Shown here in pieces: positions 21,406 through 37,021 of a stretch of 64,000 nucleotides of DNA (positions are counted from its first letter, which is position 1; each line of letters starts with the position of its first letter). The notes beneath the pieces were generated by a model that saw only the letters and a list, made by a program, of their open reading frames with translations, was not told the origin of the DNA and made no database searches. The stretch lies in the NCBI GenBank assembly GCA_005656395.1, contig SRSI01000038.1, positions 992,001-1,056,000 of the forward strand, given 5' to 3'. The position numbers and the translations under genes are program-made. This stretch comes from Strongyloides papillosus (taxonomy: Eukaryota > Nematoda > Chromadorea > Rhabditida > Strongyloididae).

Positions 21406-21599
21406 TTGTTTCTGGACAATTCTTAACACGCCAATAGAAAACGTGCCAAAACTTCATGCATAACTTTCGTTTACATAGGTTTTTGGAACATTTTTAACAT
21501 CTCAAATGCATGGTAGGAGAATTGTTTTATGCAGACACAGAAAAATTTTTCGCATCAAAAATAGAACTGAAAAATTAAATTTTTATTGAATATTCAAAA

Positions 21600-21875
21600 A
21601 CAGTACTGAACAGAAAAAAACAGTACTGAACAAAAAAAAATAGTACTGATCACAAAAAAGCAGTACTGATCACAAAAAAACAGTACTGATCACAAAAAAA
21701 CAGTACTGATCACAAAAAAATAGTACTGATCACAAAAAAATAGTACTGATCACAAAAAAACAGTACTGATCACAAAAAAACAGTACTGACCAAAAAAAAA
21801 CAGTACTGACAAAAAAAAAACAGTACTGATCACAAAAAAACAGTACTAACAAAAAAAACAGTACTGATTAAAAAG
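21600..21875 (+). repeat. 20-bp tandem array, left arm
   Basis: About 14 units of CAGTACTGATCACAAAAAAA with small variations, in nearly perfect 20-bp register. The unit contains the palindromes AGTACT and TGATCA. Confidence 0.92.
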
Positions 21876-22318
21876 TAGTATTAAAAAAAACTATACTAAA
21901 TGAACAAAACAGTTGTGAATTAAAAATAGTACTGATATAAAAAGAACAGTTATTATATAGACAATTTTTAAATCAAATGCCATTTGTAAAACAATTTATA
22001 AATGTAATATGACAAAAGTTTTACTTTTTATTGTATTTAATTATTTTTATCTTATATATGAAAATCAGATATCAAAGAAAAATTTTAACAGTATTTTTAA
22101 AATTTAATTTTTAAAGTTGCAATGGATTTAGTTGTCTAAAATGTTATTTTTAGTTTACTAATATTTTGAAATTTTATACTTTTTAACAATATTATTTTTC
22201 AAAATTTTTAAGGTTACCATTGTTCGAAATTTCTTTACTTTAATATTTTGATCCTAAAATCTTTCGACAATATAATTAGTTTATTTTTTAAAATCATTAA
22301 AAATAAATGCTTGGTGTT

Positions 22319-22525
22319 TTTTTGAAAGCTTAATTCCATTTTTGAAATCATAATTCTTTTTTTGAAAGTATAGTTCTATTTTTGAAAGCATAGTTCTATT
22401 TTTGAAAGCATAGTTCTATTTTTGAAAGCATAGTTCTATTTTTGAAAGCATAATTCTATTTTTGAATGCTTAGTTCTATTTTTGAATGCTTAGTTCTATT
22501 TTTGAATGCTTAGTTCTATTTTTGA
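22319..22525 (+). repeat. 20-bp tandem array, right arm
   Basis: About 10 units of TAGTTCTATTTTTGAAAGCA and variants. Read on the other strand the unit contains AAAAATAGAACT, close to AAAAATAGTACT of the left arm, so both arrays may have grown from the same terminal sequence. Confidence 0.9.
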
Positions 22526-22828
22526 AATTATATTCAAAAATTTTTAATTTTTCAGTCCTATTTTTGATGCGAAAATTTTTTCTGTGGATCTGCATAAGAT
22601 GACTTTATCTACCGTACATTAAAATCTTTATATAGTTTGAAATATTTTCTTTAGGATAAACCTTATTTCATGCCATAGTTTCATTCAGTAATATAATATC
22701 GCATTTCCAAATTTTTTTTCTTAAATAAAGCAGATAAAATTTCTAATGAAAGTTTTTATAAGACAATTTTAAAAAAAACACTTTCAAGTATAAATATTAT
22801 AGAAATTTTAGGTGTTTAATAATAATTA

Positions 22829-24112
22829 CAGGGTGGCGAAAAATTACGTGCGCCATAAAAATCTCTTTAACATTTTATTTTGCTCACAAATATCTAAATA
22901 AATTCATTTTTATAAAACAATATACCAAAACATTCGATAATTACAAAAACTTTTCGAAGTGGTCGCCATCTGCTTTGATACAGGCGTTAATTCGTTTCTT
23001 AATCGAATCGATGATGCGGTGAAGATAGTTAACATCTAAATTGTTCCAAATTTTAGTCAATTTCTTTCTCAAAGTCACTAAATTTTTTATGTTTCGACTC
23101 CTTAATTGCTCTTCCATAAAACCCCAAACAGAAAAATCTAATGGATTGAAATCCGGGCTGTTCATAGGCCACAAATCTTTAGTCAAAAAAGAGCCGATTT
23201 TGGTCTCGAGAAACTGGATCGTTGTTTTGGCTCTATGAGCAGGTGTCCAATCCTGTTGAAAAATAAAATTGAGATGATTTCGTTTCCATGGCACCACAGC
23301 TTTCTTGAGAATCTCTTTTTGATAGACCTTCGAATTAATTTTCACGTTTTTATCGATAAAAAGCAACGGAGTTTTGCCTGAAGCACTGATACCGCTCCAA
23401 ACCATTAAACTTTTAGGAAACTGACTTCTTGTACCAATTTTTTGCTTACGAGTGTTCTTGAAAGCTGGGCTAAGATGTTGACGGTGATTCTGAGAATTTT
23501 TAGCCACTTCAACAGTAAATACTTTTTCGACAGACCAAAGAACATCCTCTATTCGCCGCACCTTGAAAAAATCTTTTAATTTCTTGCATTTCTCCTTTCG
23601 ATTTTGCTTTGCTTGCTCGGTAAGAACTTGTCCGTTTAACAGACGATAACTTCGAAGTCCAAGCTCATTTTTTACTATCATTTGAACAGATTTTCGAGAA
23701 ATTTGGAGCTCTTTAGCCATCTTGATCAAGCTCCGGTCATCTTTTCGTTCAATTCTTTTCTTGATGATCCCACACATTCGACGGGTGTTGGCAGTTCGTT
23801 TTCGTCCTCTTCCGGGTTTGGTTTGAACGTGTCCTTCCTCTCTCCATTGCTTTACAATCTTCTGGACGGTTCTTAGAGGAACTCCAAGCTTCGAAGAAAT
23901 AGCTGAGTTCTTCATCCCGCTTTTTGCTAGTCGTGCAATCGCGTCTCGACATGGGCAGCTCTTCACCATAGCTTGATAATCATGTTTTTTTCTACATACC
24001 ATTAACTAGCAAAAAATAAATTGTTTTAAAACGAAAACAGTACCCATAACTGCTTTATACAATGCTTAAAACGATGTCAAATGTCGCACGCACGTAATTT
24101 TTCGCCACCCTG
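22829..24112 (-). mobile_element. Complete Tc1/mariner-superfamily transposon
   Basis: 1,284 bp bounded by TA on both sides, with perfect 24-bp inverted repeats starting CAGGGTGGCGAAAAATTACG. It contains a single uninterrupted transposase gene on the minus strand. Perfect repeats and an open frame indicate a young insertion. Confidence 0.95.
22941..24002 (-). CDS. Tc1/mariner-type transposase, DD37D, first Asp replaced
   Basis: 353 residues from ATG. Order: helix-turn-helix DNA-binding region (about 20-60; MKNSAISSKLGVPLRTVQKI), a GRKR hook, a second HTH (about 85-120), and a DDE/D catalytic domain. The second Asp is in FQQDWTPAH and the third in SPDFNPLDFSVWG, 37 residues apart, which is the spacing of the maT-like DD37D group. 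The first Asp should lie in the SDEK motif; here it reads VLWSVEKVF, with Val in its place. That would normally abolish strand cleavage, although the frame is otherwise intact. Either this copy is a recent dead mutant or the base is wrong. Confidence 0.92.
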   Translation of the reverse strand: MVCRKKHDYQAMVKSCPCRDAIARLAKSGMKNSAISSKLGVPLRTVQKIVKQWREEGHVQTKPGRGRKRTANTRRMCGIIKKRIERKDDRSLIKMAKELQISRKSVQMIVKNELGLRSYRLLNGQVLTEQAKQNRKEKCKKLKDFFKVRRIEDVLWSVEKVFTVEVAKNSQNHRQHLSPAFKNTRKQKIGTRSQFPKSLMVWSGISASGKTPLLFIDKNVKINSKVYQKEILKKAVVPWKRNHLNFIFQQDWTPAHRAKTTIQFLETKIGSFLTKDLWPMNSPDFNPLDFSVWGFMEEQLRSRNIKNLVTLRKKLTKIWNNLDVNYLHRIIDSIKKRINACIKADGDHFEKFL

Positions 24113-24886
24113 TATATAGAAAAAATAATTCATTTTGTGTGGGTTTGAAGGAAGATATAATAACACTTACAGACAACGATAATAATAATTGTAGAAAGTA
24201 CGATGCATCTTAGTAAATGAAGTTAATTTAACCATAATAAATATTGTTTTAAATATTTATTTATTTCGTTTTCGTTTTTTACATAATAAAATTTAGTTTT
24301 AAATTTTCTCAAAATTAAGTGACTTTACAACAGAAGCTCTACTAAACTTAGTTTTAAGAAAAAAATGAGTGTAAGTGAAATAAATGTTAGAAAAAAAAAC
24401 AATGTCACAGTCTTCAATACTTAGCAATCCAATAGACTTGGTAATTCTACTATAAGTAATGTAGTTCAACAATTAAAATTGTATAAACTGATATTTTTTT
24501 TACATAAGCATTAAAAATTTTTGTAATTTTAACGAAAAATATGTTTAAACACCATGACAAAATTATTAAAAGCATTAGAAAACACTAACATGGTTTATGC
24601 AGGTTATTTTAAAATGTATTTTTTAATGTGAATTAAGTTAAAAAATTTTTTTAATAAAATATCGTATTTGTGAAAAATATTTATTGAAAATTTAAAAAAA
24701 ACTTTTTCATTTTATTATTTAATACTAAAAAGTATTATTGTATAGCATTTTCTGAGATAAACTATTAAAAATTGTTCCTAATAGTATTTGGAAATATTTA
24801 AGTTTCTTAATAACATCTATATTAACATAATTTCAGTTAAAATTTCTCACATTTTTTACTTTCTTAGGTTAAAATGGATCTTCCTA
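24113..24886. other. AT-rich gap
   Basis: No feature seen between the transposon and the tRNA-Met gene. Confidence 0.5.
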
Positions 24887-24959
24887 GCCTCGTTGGCGCA
24901 GTCGGCAGCGCGTCAGTCTCATAATCTGAAGGTCGTGAGTTCGAGCCTCACACGGGGCA
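24887..24959 (+). tRNA. tRNA-Met(CAU), elongator
   Basis: Acceptor GCCTCGT/ACGGGGC, D-arm GCGCAGTCGGCAGCGC, anticodon stem TCAGT/ATCTGA around CTCATAA, T-arm GTGAGTTCGAGCCTCAC. It lacks the initiator features seen at 33,050. Confidence 0.94.
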
Positions 24960-27761
24960 TTCTTTTTGTAAAGCCATGGTATTTTTAATATTGTTACCCA
25001 AGATTTTAGTTGAAAATGTACTATTTATAATAAATTCAAAAAATAAAAATAACGTCTTATGATATTTTTAAATGTATAATTTATAGAAGGATACTATACA
25101 AAACATAACTAACTATAGCATAAATTTTTTGAAAATTGTGAAATTATATACATTGCTCTTGTAGTATATATTTGTTCATTTTATAAGTATGCAATGTTAG
25201 ATAGTAAGTGATATTCATAATGATATTCTTAATTCATTTTACATTACAAGTGTACATTAATGGTCAAAACTTAAAAAAAAATTAAATCATACATTAGACA
25301 TGTATTTTAAAAATAGTTTATGTTAAAAATGTTCAAATTCTATACACAATTATTAGCCGATAAGCGCATTTTTACAACTTTAATAGATAAAATAAAACCA
25401 AATTACACATTGAAATTGCAAATATTATACTAGAAATCTGTAAATAATATTATTGCAATAATTTTTATGTGCTAATTAATAAGAAACATACTTGCATTTC
25501 AAGTAGCAAACCGACTTTAATAAATATTAAAATAAAAAATGGGATAAACTTATATAATTTAAATAATATCTTTTAATTATTAGAAAAAACAGAAAATCTT
25601 TAATTATCTTTTAATTTAAAACAATGCTATAAATGTTTGCAGAATTTTTTTTTTTGCAAAAGTCTATTTACAGCATAAATTTTGTTTCATAGTAATAAAA
25701 TATAAATTCAAAAACTCGGAGATTAAAAAATGCTTACCAAAATTCTCTTAGTTAATAGCTTCTAAATTAGTAACATGATAGAGTTGAACCATCTTATAAC
25801 GAAAAGAATTTTGATGACTTATTAAATATAAATATCATATTTTCATTATATTATTTCATTGTAATTTTATTGTCATATTATATCTCGTTTGCCTGTTAAT
25901 TAAGAAAGGTAAAGGAATATATTAATTAGTAAGTTAATAATTAATATATATAATTTCCCAATTTTAAGGTGGCCACTAATTATTTTAATAAATATAGACA
26001 TAACAAAATTGTTTTTAATTAATAAATTTATATAATTATATAAACTTATGTTTTAAAAGATGTTGCTAAAATAAAAGTTTGATAATTTTTAAATTGTTAC
26101 TTTACATTTCCCTTAATTACAAGCACGATCTTTTTTGAAAAATTGAAAAACGTTATATCAAATTAGATGATTCATTGTTAATTCATTTTATACATATAAT
26201 TTTAGTTTTATAGTAATAGATATCTTACAAAAATGTAATCAATATAATTCTTTAAAATTGCACTAAACAACAAATTTACACAAAAAGAAGCTTGAAATCA
26301 TATTAAAATATATCATTCTCGTTCTTCTATTTCAATAGTGATACTATTAAAAATATTTTATACATGTAGTTGTAAAGGGTAAAAAAGCATTTATATCTTA
26401 GATGTTTTACATAAAATTCGCAAAAAAATATAAAAAAAATGTAGCTTCTTATAATAACTTAGATTAAATTAATGCGATAAAAGACTTATTAACAATATGA
26501 TATGCATTAAACTATGATAAATGTTTAAAAAGCAGCTTTGTGAATATAACATAGATCATTTCCATTTCTTTTTTACACTTAGATTTTTTTTGCATTCAAT
26601 AAATGTTCTGCTTCTTTTGTTAATAAAAGATAAACTATAATGTAATCAGCAAGTGGATAGATTTCAAAAAAAGTTGGTAATTCAATTTCTCTTTGTTTGC
26701 AGCTTTTTTTTTGAAATAAATGAATCATAATTAACTATTCTCATATCAAATGGTTGCATACTTGATATGACCATTTTTCTATTCTTCCAAGTAATTTAAT
26801 TGCAAGATTTTTACTTCTAATCTTTTTACCTATAAATTTTTTCTTACCCATTTTCTTTTTTCATTAAAGCATCACTTTAAGAAACATTTCGAGCTAGTGA
26901 AAGTACAAGGATGCAGGTTAATTTAGTTGCAGATGACTGTTTTCAGAAAGTGTATTTATTACCAAACCACCATTTTTGGTTGCAGATATAACATCAATAT
27001 TATCAACACCAGTGCGTCTAGGAACTTTTAAATATCTTTTTACTCCAATTTTTATTAAATTATTTGTAATCTAAAAAAATATATTTATTAGTAAAATTCA
27101 TTTGTAACTTTCGTCGATGATCTAACAATGCTTGTATCATAATTATAAATGATTTTAAACAGCTTATTTTTTGTTACATTTTTCCATGTAGTGACAGAGA
27201 TACTTACTTTAAATGAGTTTTCATAAATTTCTCTTCAATGTCATCAGCAATAAAACATTATTGGTTAACGTCATTTTAAAAAAATTAACTTTTTTGTGGT
27301 AAATATAATTTAAAAAAAACTTAATAAGATATTTCTAGTAAAACAATATGCTAATAAAACAATCTAAAGTCCCTTTAGTGATTTACGCAAATAAACTTTA
27401 TAATAAATTATCAATTTCAGTTTTTTATATTTTGTACTATTATGATTTTTATAAGTTAAAAAACAATTCTATATTAAAATTTGGTTGAAAGTAAGAAAAT
27501 TTCTGAATTTAATTGTATTGAAAGTTAATTTTAGAATTATATAAAAAAATAACAAAAGTGTCTTGCTGTAAAGAAGTCTACTAAAGAAGAATCAGAGATA
27601 GGATTTCTTTATTTATATCCTAGCAATAATAATAATCAATGTTACTTAAAAAAGTGAATCGTAGTTTTATAGAAATACTAGATTTTGTATCTTTTAGCCA
27701 ATAATTTATATTCATTATATTATTTTTATTATCTCTAACAAAGAATTAATAGAGAAAAATA
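24960..27761. other. AT-rich stretch with a possible gene remnant
   Basis: No intact gene. On the minus strand about 27,080-26,570, several short frames in a row look coding (for example KRYLKVPRRTGVDNIDVISA, KKFIGKKIRSKNLAIKLLGR, FEIYPLADYIIVYLLLTKEA) but are broken by many stops and shifts. I do not recognise the protein. Confidence 0.4.
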
Positions 27762-27842
27762 TGACGAAGATGGGATTCGAACCCACGCATCCGAAGATAT
27801 TGGTGCCTAAAACCAACGCCTTAACCACTCGGCCACTTCGCC
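27762..27842 (-). tRNA. tRNA-Leu(UAG)
   Basis: Type II tRNA with a long variable arm. Acceptor GGCGAAG/CTTCGTC, D-arm GGCCGAGTGGTTAAGGC, anticodon stem TTGGT/ACCAA around TTTAGGC, T-arm GTGGGTTCGAATCCCAT. Confidence 0.93.
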
Positions 27843-28784
27843 ATGAAGTAGTAGACTATTTCTTTCAGATTTTATTTTTAAAATGCAAAACACTATTACA
27901 ACAATTTTCTAAAATATGCAACAAAAACATTATTTTGAAAAAATAATTTTTACTTATATTTAAAAAAAAGTATAAAATAAATAACAACAATGCTTTTGTA
28001 AACGACACTTAAAGTACAATAAAATCATTATTTTGTGAATTTTCAAAAGAGTTTTTTTGAAAATATATTTTAACAATATTCTAAAGATATGTGTATTACT
28101 AACTATAAAATCGCGATTAATTTTTAGTTTTTGAGAATATAAAAATGCTGTAAATTTTAATATAACTTAAATATAAATAAAGATTTTATTTAATAAGCAA
28201 TCTCTTTTGATTTAAGCTATTTATAAAGTGTCGTAAAAAAGTTTACATAATTCATTTTTAATTTACTTGGTAAGCCAACACAAAAAGTTTTTTCTGTTTT
28301 TTAAACGGACAATTATTAAAATTACCATAACGTTGAATAATAAAATAAGGCACTTATAGTTAGTTAATACATATTTATTTAATTATCAAGTTTTTAATAT
28401 CATACCGTCTTCTTAACAAACTTTTACAATTATGACATTATTCATTTATATTTTTATTAAAATAGACAGTAAGATGATCTTAATAAAGAACAAATATAAT
28501 TATCTACCACTTTTTAAATAAACTCTAATAATTAATTCAGTTAATTATTTACTACACCTGTAACGATTATTTTTCATAAGATTAAATTCCAACAACAATC
28601 TAACTTAAATAGTATTTTTTTAAATATTATCACTATTTCCCAAAGTATAAAAATTAATAAATATATTTGAAATTGTCTATTAAGATAAAAAAGACAAATT
28701 TTTTGGAAATGTTTGGGCTTTTTTGGTTAGAAGAATGTTTTGCTGTTTGTTGTCAAATATTGAATAAAAGACTTCCTACTCACA

Positions 28785-28857
28785 GCCACATTGGCTCAGT
28801 GGTAGTAGCGTCGGTCTTGTAAACCGAAGGTCGCTGGTTCAATCCCAGCATGTGGCA
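28785..28857 (+). tRNA. tRNA-Thr(UGU)
   Basis: Acceptor GCCACAT/ATGTGGC, D-arm GGCTCAGTGGTAGTAGC, anticodon stem TCGGT/ACCGA around CTTGTAA, T-arm GCTGGTTCAATCCCAGC. Confidence 0.94.
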
Positions 28858-32266
<3,409 letters not shown>

Positions 32267-32338
32267 GGGCTTAGCCGGTGATCGAAACCGGGACCTCTCG
32301 CACCCTAAGCGAAAATCATACCACTAGACCACTAAGCC
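32267..32338 (-). tRNA. tRNA-Pro(AGG)
   Basis: Very like the tRNA-Pro(UGG) gene 2 kb away, with anticodon AGG and paired changes in the acceptor stem (GGCTTAG/CTAAGCC). One U-G pair opens the anticodon stem (TTCGC/GCGAG). Confidence 0.93.
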
Positions 32339-33049
32339 GCATTGAGGTCAAATAGTGCAAAAAAAATTTTATTATTTTTTAAAAATATCAATAAACTATA
32401 CTTAAAATAGATAAAAAAATTACATAGAATGCTAGTTAAATAATATTTTTTTTTAATATAGTTCAATAATTTCTTTAAAATTAATATTTTAATAAATTTT
32501 AATTTATTATAAATAAAGTTTCAAGTGTCATTGTATTATGTATTATCTTAACTGTAATTTATGTGATAAATCTACATTTTAGGAAATGTGTTGAAAAGTA
32601 ATTTAAAACACTCTAAAAAAAATTTTAATATTAATGACAGAAAATTTGCATCCATTCAAAACTTTTATACTGAATTTACACTAACAAAATAATTTTATTA
32701 TATTCAAAAAGTCATTGTGATTTAATGCATTCGTGCAACAGTTGGTGAATATTCGCTTTTACTTAGAATATATAAAATATAAAGAGTAATAAGTTAATTT
32801 GAACAATTGTAAACTTATTCTAAGAAATTTTCACATTTGTGAAATCTTCTTAAATCTTGGTATATTGGGTTTCCCTTATTTTTGCCATTTCTAGTTCTTT
32901 GATATTTGAATTTCAGTGAGTGTTAGGTGTGGTTTTACAAAAAAAAGAGAAAAAACAATACTAATTTTCTTATTTACTATAAAGTTTAATAGCCCTAAAC
33001 TTTTTTTTACAGTATTTTAAAAAATAATAAAAAGAACTCATTGTAAAGA

Positions 33050-33121
33050 TAGCAGCGAGTGGTTTCGATCCACCGACCTCTGGGTTATGGGCCCAGCACG
33101 CTTCCACTGCGCCACGCTGCT
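33050..33121 (-). tRNA. Initiator tRNA-Met(CAU)
   Basis: Acceptor AGCAGCG/CGCTGCT with the A1-U72 pair, GGG/CCC pairs next to the anticodon loop (GCTGGGCCCATAACCCAG), and A54/A60 in the T-loop (GATCGAAA). These are eukaryotic initiator features. Confidence 0.95.
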
Positions 33122-34528
33122 GCGGATGGAGAGTACGTACTTTTAATTAAATTAATTTCTTAATTTTTTTTTCAATAAAGATGTATTACAAAGATTTTTT
33201 TATAATTATATTTATTAGGTGTAAAAATAATTAATAATAAAAAGTTTTTGTAAATCTTAAATATACAATATATAATAAATCATTACAAGACCATTAAAAA
33301 TATAATATGTAAACTTAATAAAATGTAATGTTAAATATACTTAATATATAAAAACCTAAGATTTAAAAAAATTCTAAATACACTGAATAAATTTTATGGA
33401 TGTTAGTATATTTAAAAAAAAGTTATAAAGAATATATAATTTCCAGTCGTCAAAATTTAGAAAGTAAATTTTCTTAATCTTTATTTCTTATAGTTTATTA
33501 ATTTTTCTGTCATTATCATAACTTATTTCTATTACTTTTATTTGATCAGTATTTAATTTTTGCTTTGTCAAAGAGTATCTGTTCTTTTTTCTTATTAAAA
33601 GTACTATCGAAATTGAGACTGTTTTTTCAAATCTCTTACATATGTAAAACACGATTGATCACAAAATATTATTCAAAAGTATATAAAATTTTACAAGAAA
33701 TTTGTCAACTTAAAAAATTCTCGGTAAAATGTAAATATATTATGAATTTTTGTAAAGTTTCTAATTGTTTTAATTTTATTTGCGTTACAACTCGTGCTTC
33801 TAGAGTAGTTTTTTTTATTAAAATTTTTAGTATATTTGTTAATTTGTGATAATTATTTTTAATAAATATCAATTTTCTTTATTATAAACTATTTTTACTT
33901 TAGTTCTACAACATTTCTTAAAAAAATTTTATTTCTAGTACTAAGTTAAAGCAATTTGATTAAATAATGAAGAAAATTGATAAAATATAATGTTAAAGTG
34001 TTACTACATAAATCAAATAATATATTTCTTTTAATTCATAAATCATATATATACATTAGCATAAACTTTCTTATACATGTTAAGGTTAAAACTGTTTTCT
34101 GATACATAACATTTTTCTATTTAAAGCAATTGAATAACTAATAAATCATGTAATTTTGTTTTTGATATATACAACTGTTTTTGTTAATATAAATAATTTA
34201 TCGGAATATTTTAAAAAATAATATTGTTAACTTGATAACTGAGATAAGTTATTTAAGTTAATCATTTTATTGCATTCTATTTACATAATTAATAAAGTAA
34301 TAATTTCATACTTCTTTGAAGTGTTGTGTATAATAGACGAAAGTAAATATTCCATAGGTGTTATTTTACTATTATCATAACTTATTTCTTTTTATATTTT
34401 AATTCTACTTGATCAAGTGATAACTTTTCAATTTAATTTATATCTTTTAAAATGAATTTTCTGATCATTATAAAAAACTCTCAAATTTAAAAAGAATCGG
34501 TGGCTAGTCAGATGTACCTTCTCCCACA

Positions 34529-34601
34529 GCCATGATAGCTCAGTTGGGAGAGCGTTAGACTGAAGATCTAAATGTCGCCGGTTCGATCCCGGCTCGTGGC
34601 A
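34529..34601 (+). tRNA. tRNA-Phe(GAA)
   Basis: Acceptor GCCATGA/TCGTGGC, D-arm AGCTCAGTTGGGAGAGC, anticodon stem TTAGA/TCTAA around CTGAAGA, T-arm GCCGGTTCGATCCCGGC. Confidence 0.95.
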
Positions 34602-35204
34602 TCTTTTTTCTCAAAAAATATTTTATAAAAGAAGCATCCCAATTTTTATTTTTTAAAATTTTTTTAAAACCAATATTTATAAAATATTTATTTACTAGTG
34701 ATAAATTATTTATACATAATAGTAGATTCTGTGTACATTTACTCGTATCTTATCTGCTTTTTCTAGTTTTTCATCAAGAATTTAAAGTTTATCGTTATAT
34801 TTTAATATATCAATTTCATAAAAAGAATTACCAGTATTGATTACGGATTTATCAGATGCATAGGCACTACTTTGTACAAATCATGTATTAACATTTTTAA
34901 TGTGGAAAATAAATAATTTTTACTATATAAAAATGACATTATTTGCAGGAATTTTAAATAATTTAAATGTTATATTCTATGTCTCACTTTATTTTATCAG
35001 TTTTATCATTTTACCAATGAAGAAAAAAATGTTTATAAAATGTACTAAATGTTAAATTTGCGGTTTAATGGTAATAGATATGCTTAAATAAACATTAAAT
35101 TCGTTCTTTTCATAAAAAATTACCCTAGAAAGTGTTTTTTAAGAACTAAAAAATGACTATTAAAAAGTTTGGGTTCTTGGAGTATTCTAAAGTACCAAAT
35201 GACA

Positions 35205-35276
35205 TCTCTGGTAGTATAGTGGTGAGTATCCGCGCCTGTCACGTGCGAGACCGGGGTTCGATTCCCCGCCAGAGAG
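35205..35276 (+). tRNA. tRNA-Asp(GUC)
   Basis: Acceptor TCTCTGG/CCAGAGA, D-arm AGTATAGTGGTGAGTAT, anticodon stem CGCGC/GTGCG around CTGTCAC, T-arm CGGGGTTCGATTCCCCG. It is the last tRNA of the cluster. Confidence 0.95.
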
Positions 35277-35582
35277 TTTCTTTTGCGATTTTTGAATCCC
35301 AAGAATCTCAAATTATACATCAAGTATATTTTTGGAACTTTTTATTATTGTTATGGAAGAAAATTGGTAATATCATATATAAATGGTGATTATCAATGTT
35401 TTTATGTCTAGAAAATTTATAAAAACGTAATTATGAATTTATTGAATCCCTATAATTATATTCTGCTAGATCTCCAAAGCAATAATCATGAATCAACTAG
35501 ATGTTTGATGTTTTTTCTATTTGTTTTTAATTTATTTTTTACGTGACATATACTTTTTAATCTGATTTAAATAAATCTTTTA

Positions 35583-36680
35583 ATGCACCAAACAAAGATT
35601 AATAATATTAATCATATTAATAAATTACAATTTGTTTATGATTTTTTCTTGAAATATCCAGGATTCTATCAACAATGTCAATTCTTGTCTATTGGATCAC
35701 GGGAAACATTCTACGATCTTTTACTAGTTGGAGTAAATTTTCCTGCAGACAAATTCAAAGGATGTTTAATTGTAAATGAATCTAGTAAATTCGACCTTGT
35801 TGAAGCTTTCTTACAATTCAAATCAAAATGCCCAAATCCAGCTTTTTTTAAGTTTACATTTATAATTAACTTTTATCTTAGAATCAACTGAATATTCTGA
35901 ATCTAAGAAAAATGCTTTTATCTTTGATCTATTAAACATGAAAACAAAAGCTTTAGATCCATCTTTATGTTTCAAGAAATCTTTGTCTAATACCACAGAT
36001 TGCAAGAAATTAAAGAACTCTTCAAAGGAAGACCAAAATGAGTATTTGTTTCTGCTTTATACTCATGCCTTATTTGATTCAAAATATTAATTTTCTACTT
36101 CAAACAAAGGATAGTTAAAAATTCTTTTTAATACATTCTCAGTTATTATTGGTAATTGTACATTTACTTATGCTGATGCAAATCAAGGCTATTACTTATC
36201 AATAATGTCAATTTATCAAGACTTATTATTACTTGGAAGAAATAATTATGTCAATTGAAATTTCTGCTGAATTCGGTACTTTCGATAATTTCCTTGTTAT
36301 GTTGGCTTTTGTTGAATTACAAGAATGCTGCCTAAAGATTTCATTATATCCTCTAAAGTTTACACTACTGAAGCCAAAACAACAGTTTCAGATACTGGTA
36401 ATTGTTCTACTGTCTCATTTGTTGCCCTCCAAGTTGTTGAAAGATAATCAATTCTCTATACATCTGAAATGACATCATTTTCATCATGGGATGCTATTGA
36501 AAAAAGTCAACTTGAAGACATTCTGTAAAAAAATTTACAATGACCACATAGTTTGTATAACTATGACTGAAAAAGCTAAACTTAAAGCCATAATCGACAA
36601 TATGTAATGTCTATGTTGACTTCTACTATTATAGAGGGGTACACTTTTACTCAATCAAACTTAAAGGATAAGGAAAAGTC
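35583..36680 (+). pseudogene. Decayed protein gene, family not recognised
   Basis: The first 102 codons (35,583-35,891) are open and protein-like, with FVYDFFLKYPGFYQQCQFLS and SIGSRETFYDLLLVGVNFPA. Afterwards coding-like segments appear in all three frames, for example ADANQGYYLSIMSIYQDLLL near 36,175 and LPKDFIISSKVYTTEAKTTV near 36,330, broken by about a dozen stops and shifts. The GC content is above that of the flanks. It appears to be a single gene of about 1 kb that has lost function. Confidence 0.5.
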
Positions 36681-36854
36681 AGAAAATTATGCTTATAATA
36701 AATATATAAAAAATATATAATTAAATAAATATTAAAATTTATTTTTTATTAAATAAAAAATTTAGAACAAGTCATTTTTTAAATATAAATGAAATTAAAA
36801 TTCTCGTAAATTTTAGTCCTTTTTTAGATTATTTATTACTCAATGAATCTATTT

Positions 36855-37021
36855 TTATAAACAAACAAAATATTCATCAACACCATATTCATTGTTGTCA
36901 TCAATAAACTAGGAAAAAATGTTATAAGAAATTATAAAATACTCACTGGTATGTTATCGGTACTCAAAGCACCAGTGGTAGTAATAATGAGGGCAATAAT
37001 TAAAGCACTAATAAATTCCAT
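36855..37021 (-). CDS. Small secreted-peptide gene with a 38-nt intron
   Basis: Exon 1 37,021-36,947, intron 36,946-36,909 (GTGAGT...TTCCTAG), exon 2 36,908-36,855. The product is 42 residues: a signal peptide of about 19 residues (MEFISALIIALIITTTGALS) and a short acidic mature part with one Cys near the end (DDNNEYGVDEYFVCL). Without splicing the frame stops at once. No homologue is recognised. The strong signal peptide plus canonical intron make it credible in spite of its size; a longer downstream exon is possible. Confidence 0.55.
36909..36946 (-). other. 38-nt intron
   Basis: Donor GTGAGT and acceptor TTTCCTAG, with a T-rich body. Its removal keeps the open frame. Confidence 0.6.

Larger units (their letters stand above)
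21505..22620. mobile_element. Foldback-type element with tandem-repeat arms
   Basis: Two ends are inverted copies of each other over roughly 100 bp: left about 21,505-21,600 (TTATGCAGACACAGAAAAA, then TTTTCGCATCAAAAATAG) and right about 22,500-22,620. Inside each arm is an array of about 20-bp units. The centre is AT-rich and non-coding. Exact ends and target duplication are not resolved. Foldback elements with repeat-filled arms are known in other eukaryotes; no transposase is present. Confidence 0.65.

Noticed and set aside
21600..21875. CRISPR-like array
   Set aside because: Units are 20 bp and contiguous with no unique spacers, in a eukaryotic foldback element.
22829..24112. Tc1 proper (DD34E)
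   Set aside because: The third acidic residue is Asp and the spacing from the second is 37, so the DD37D group fits better.
35120..35389. Open frames of 67-78 codons at the tRNA-Asp gene (and similar ones at other tRNA genes)
   Set aside because: They run through the tRNA gene itself, which accounts for the richer base composition.
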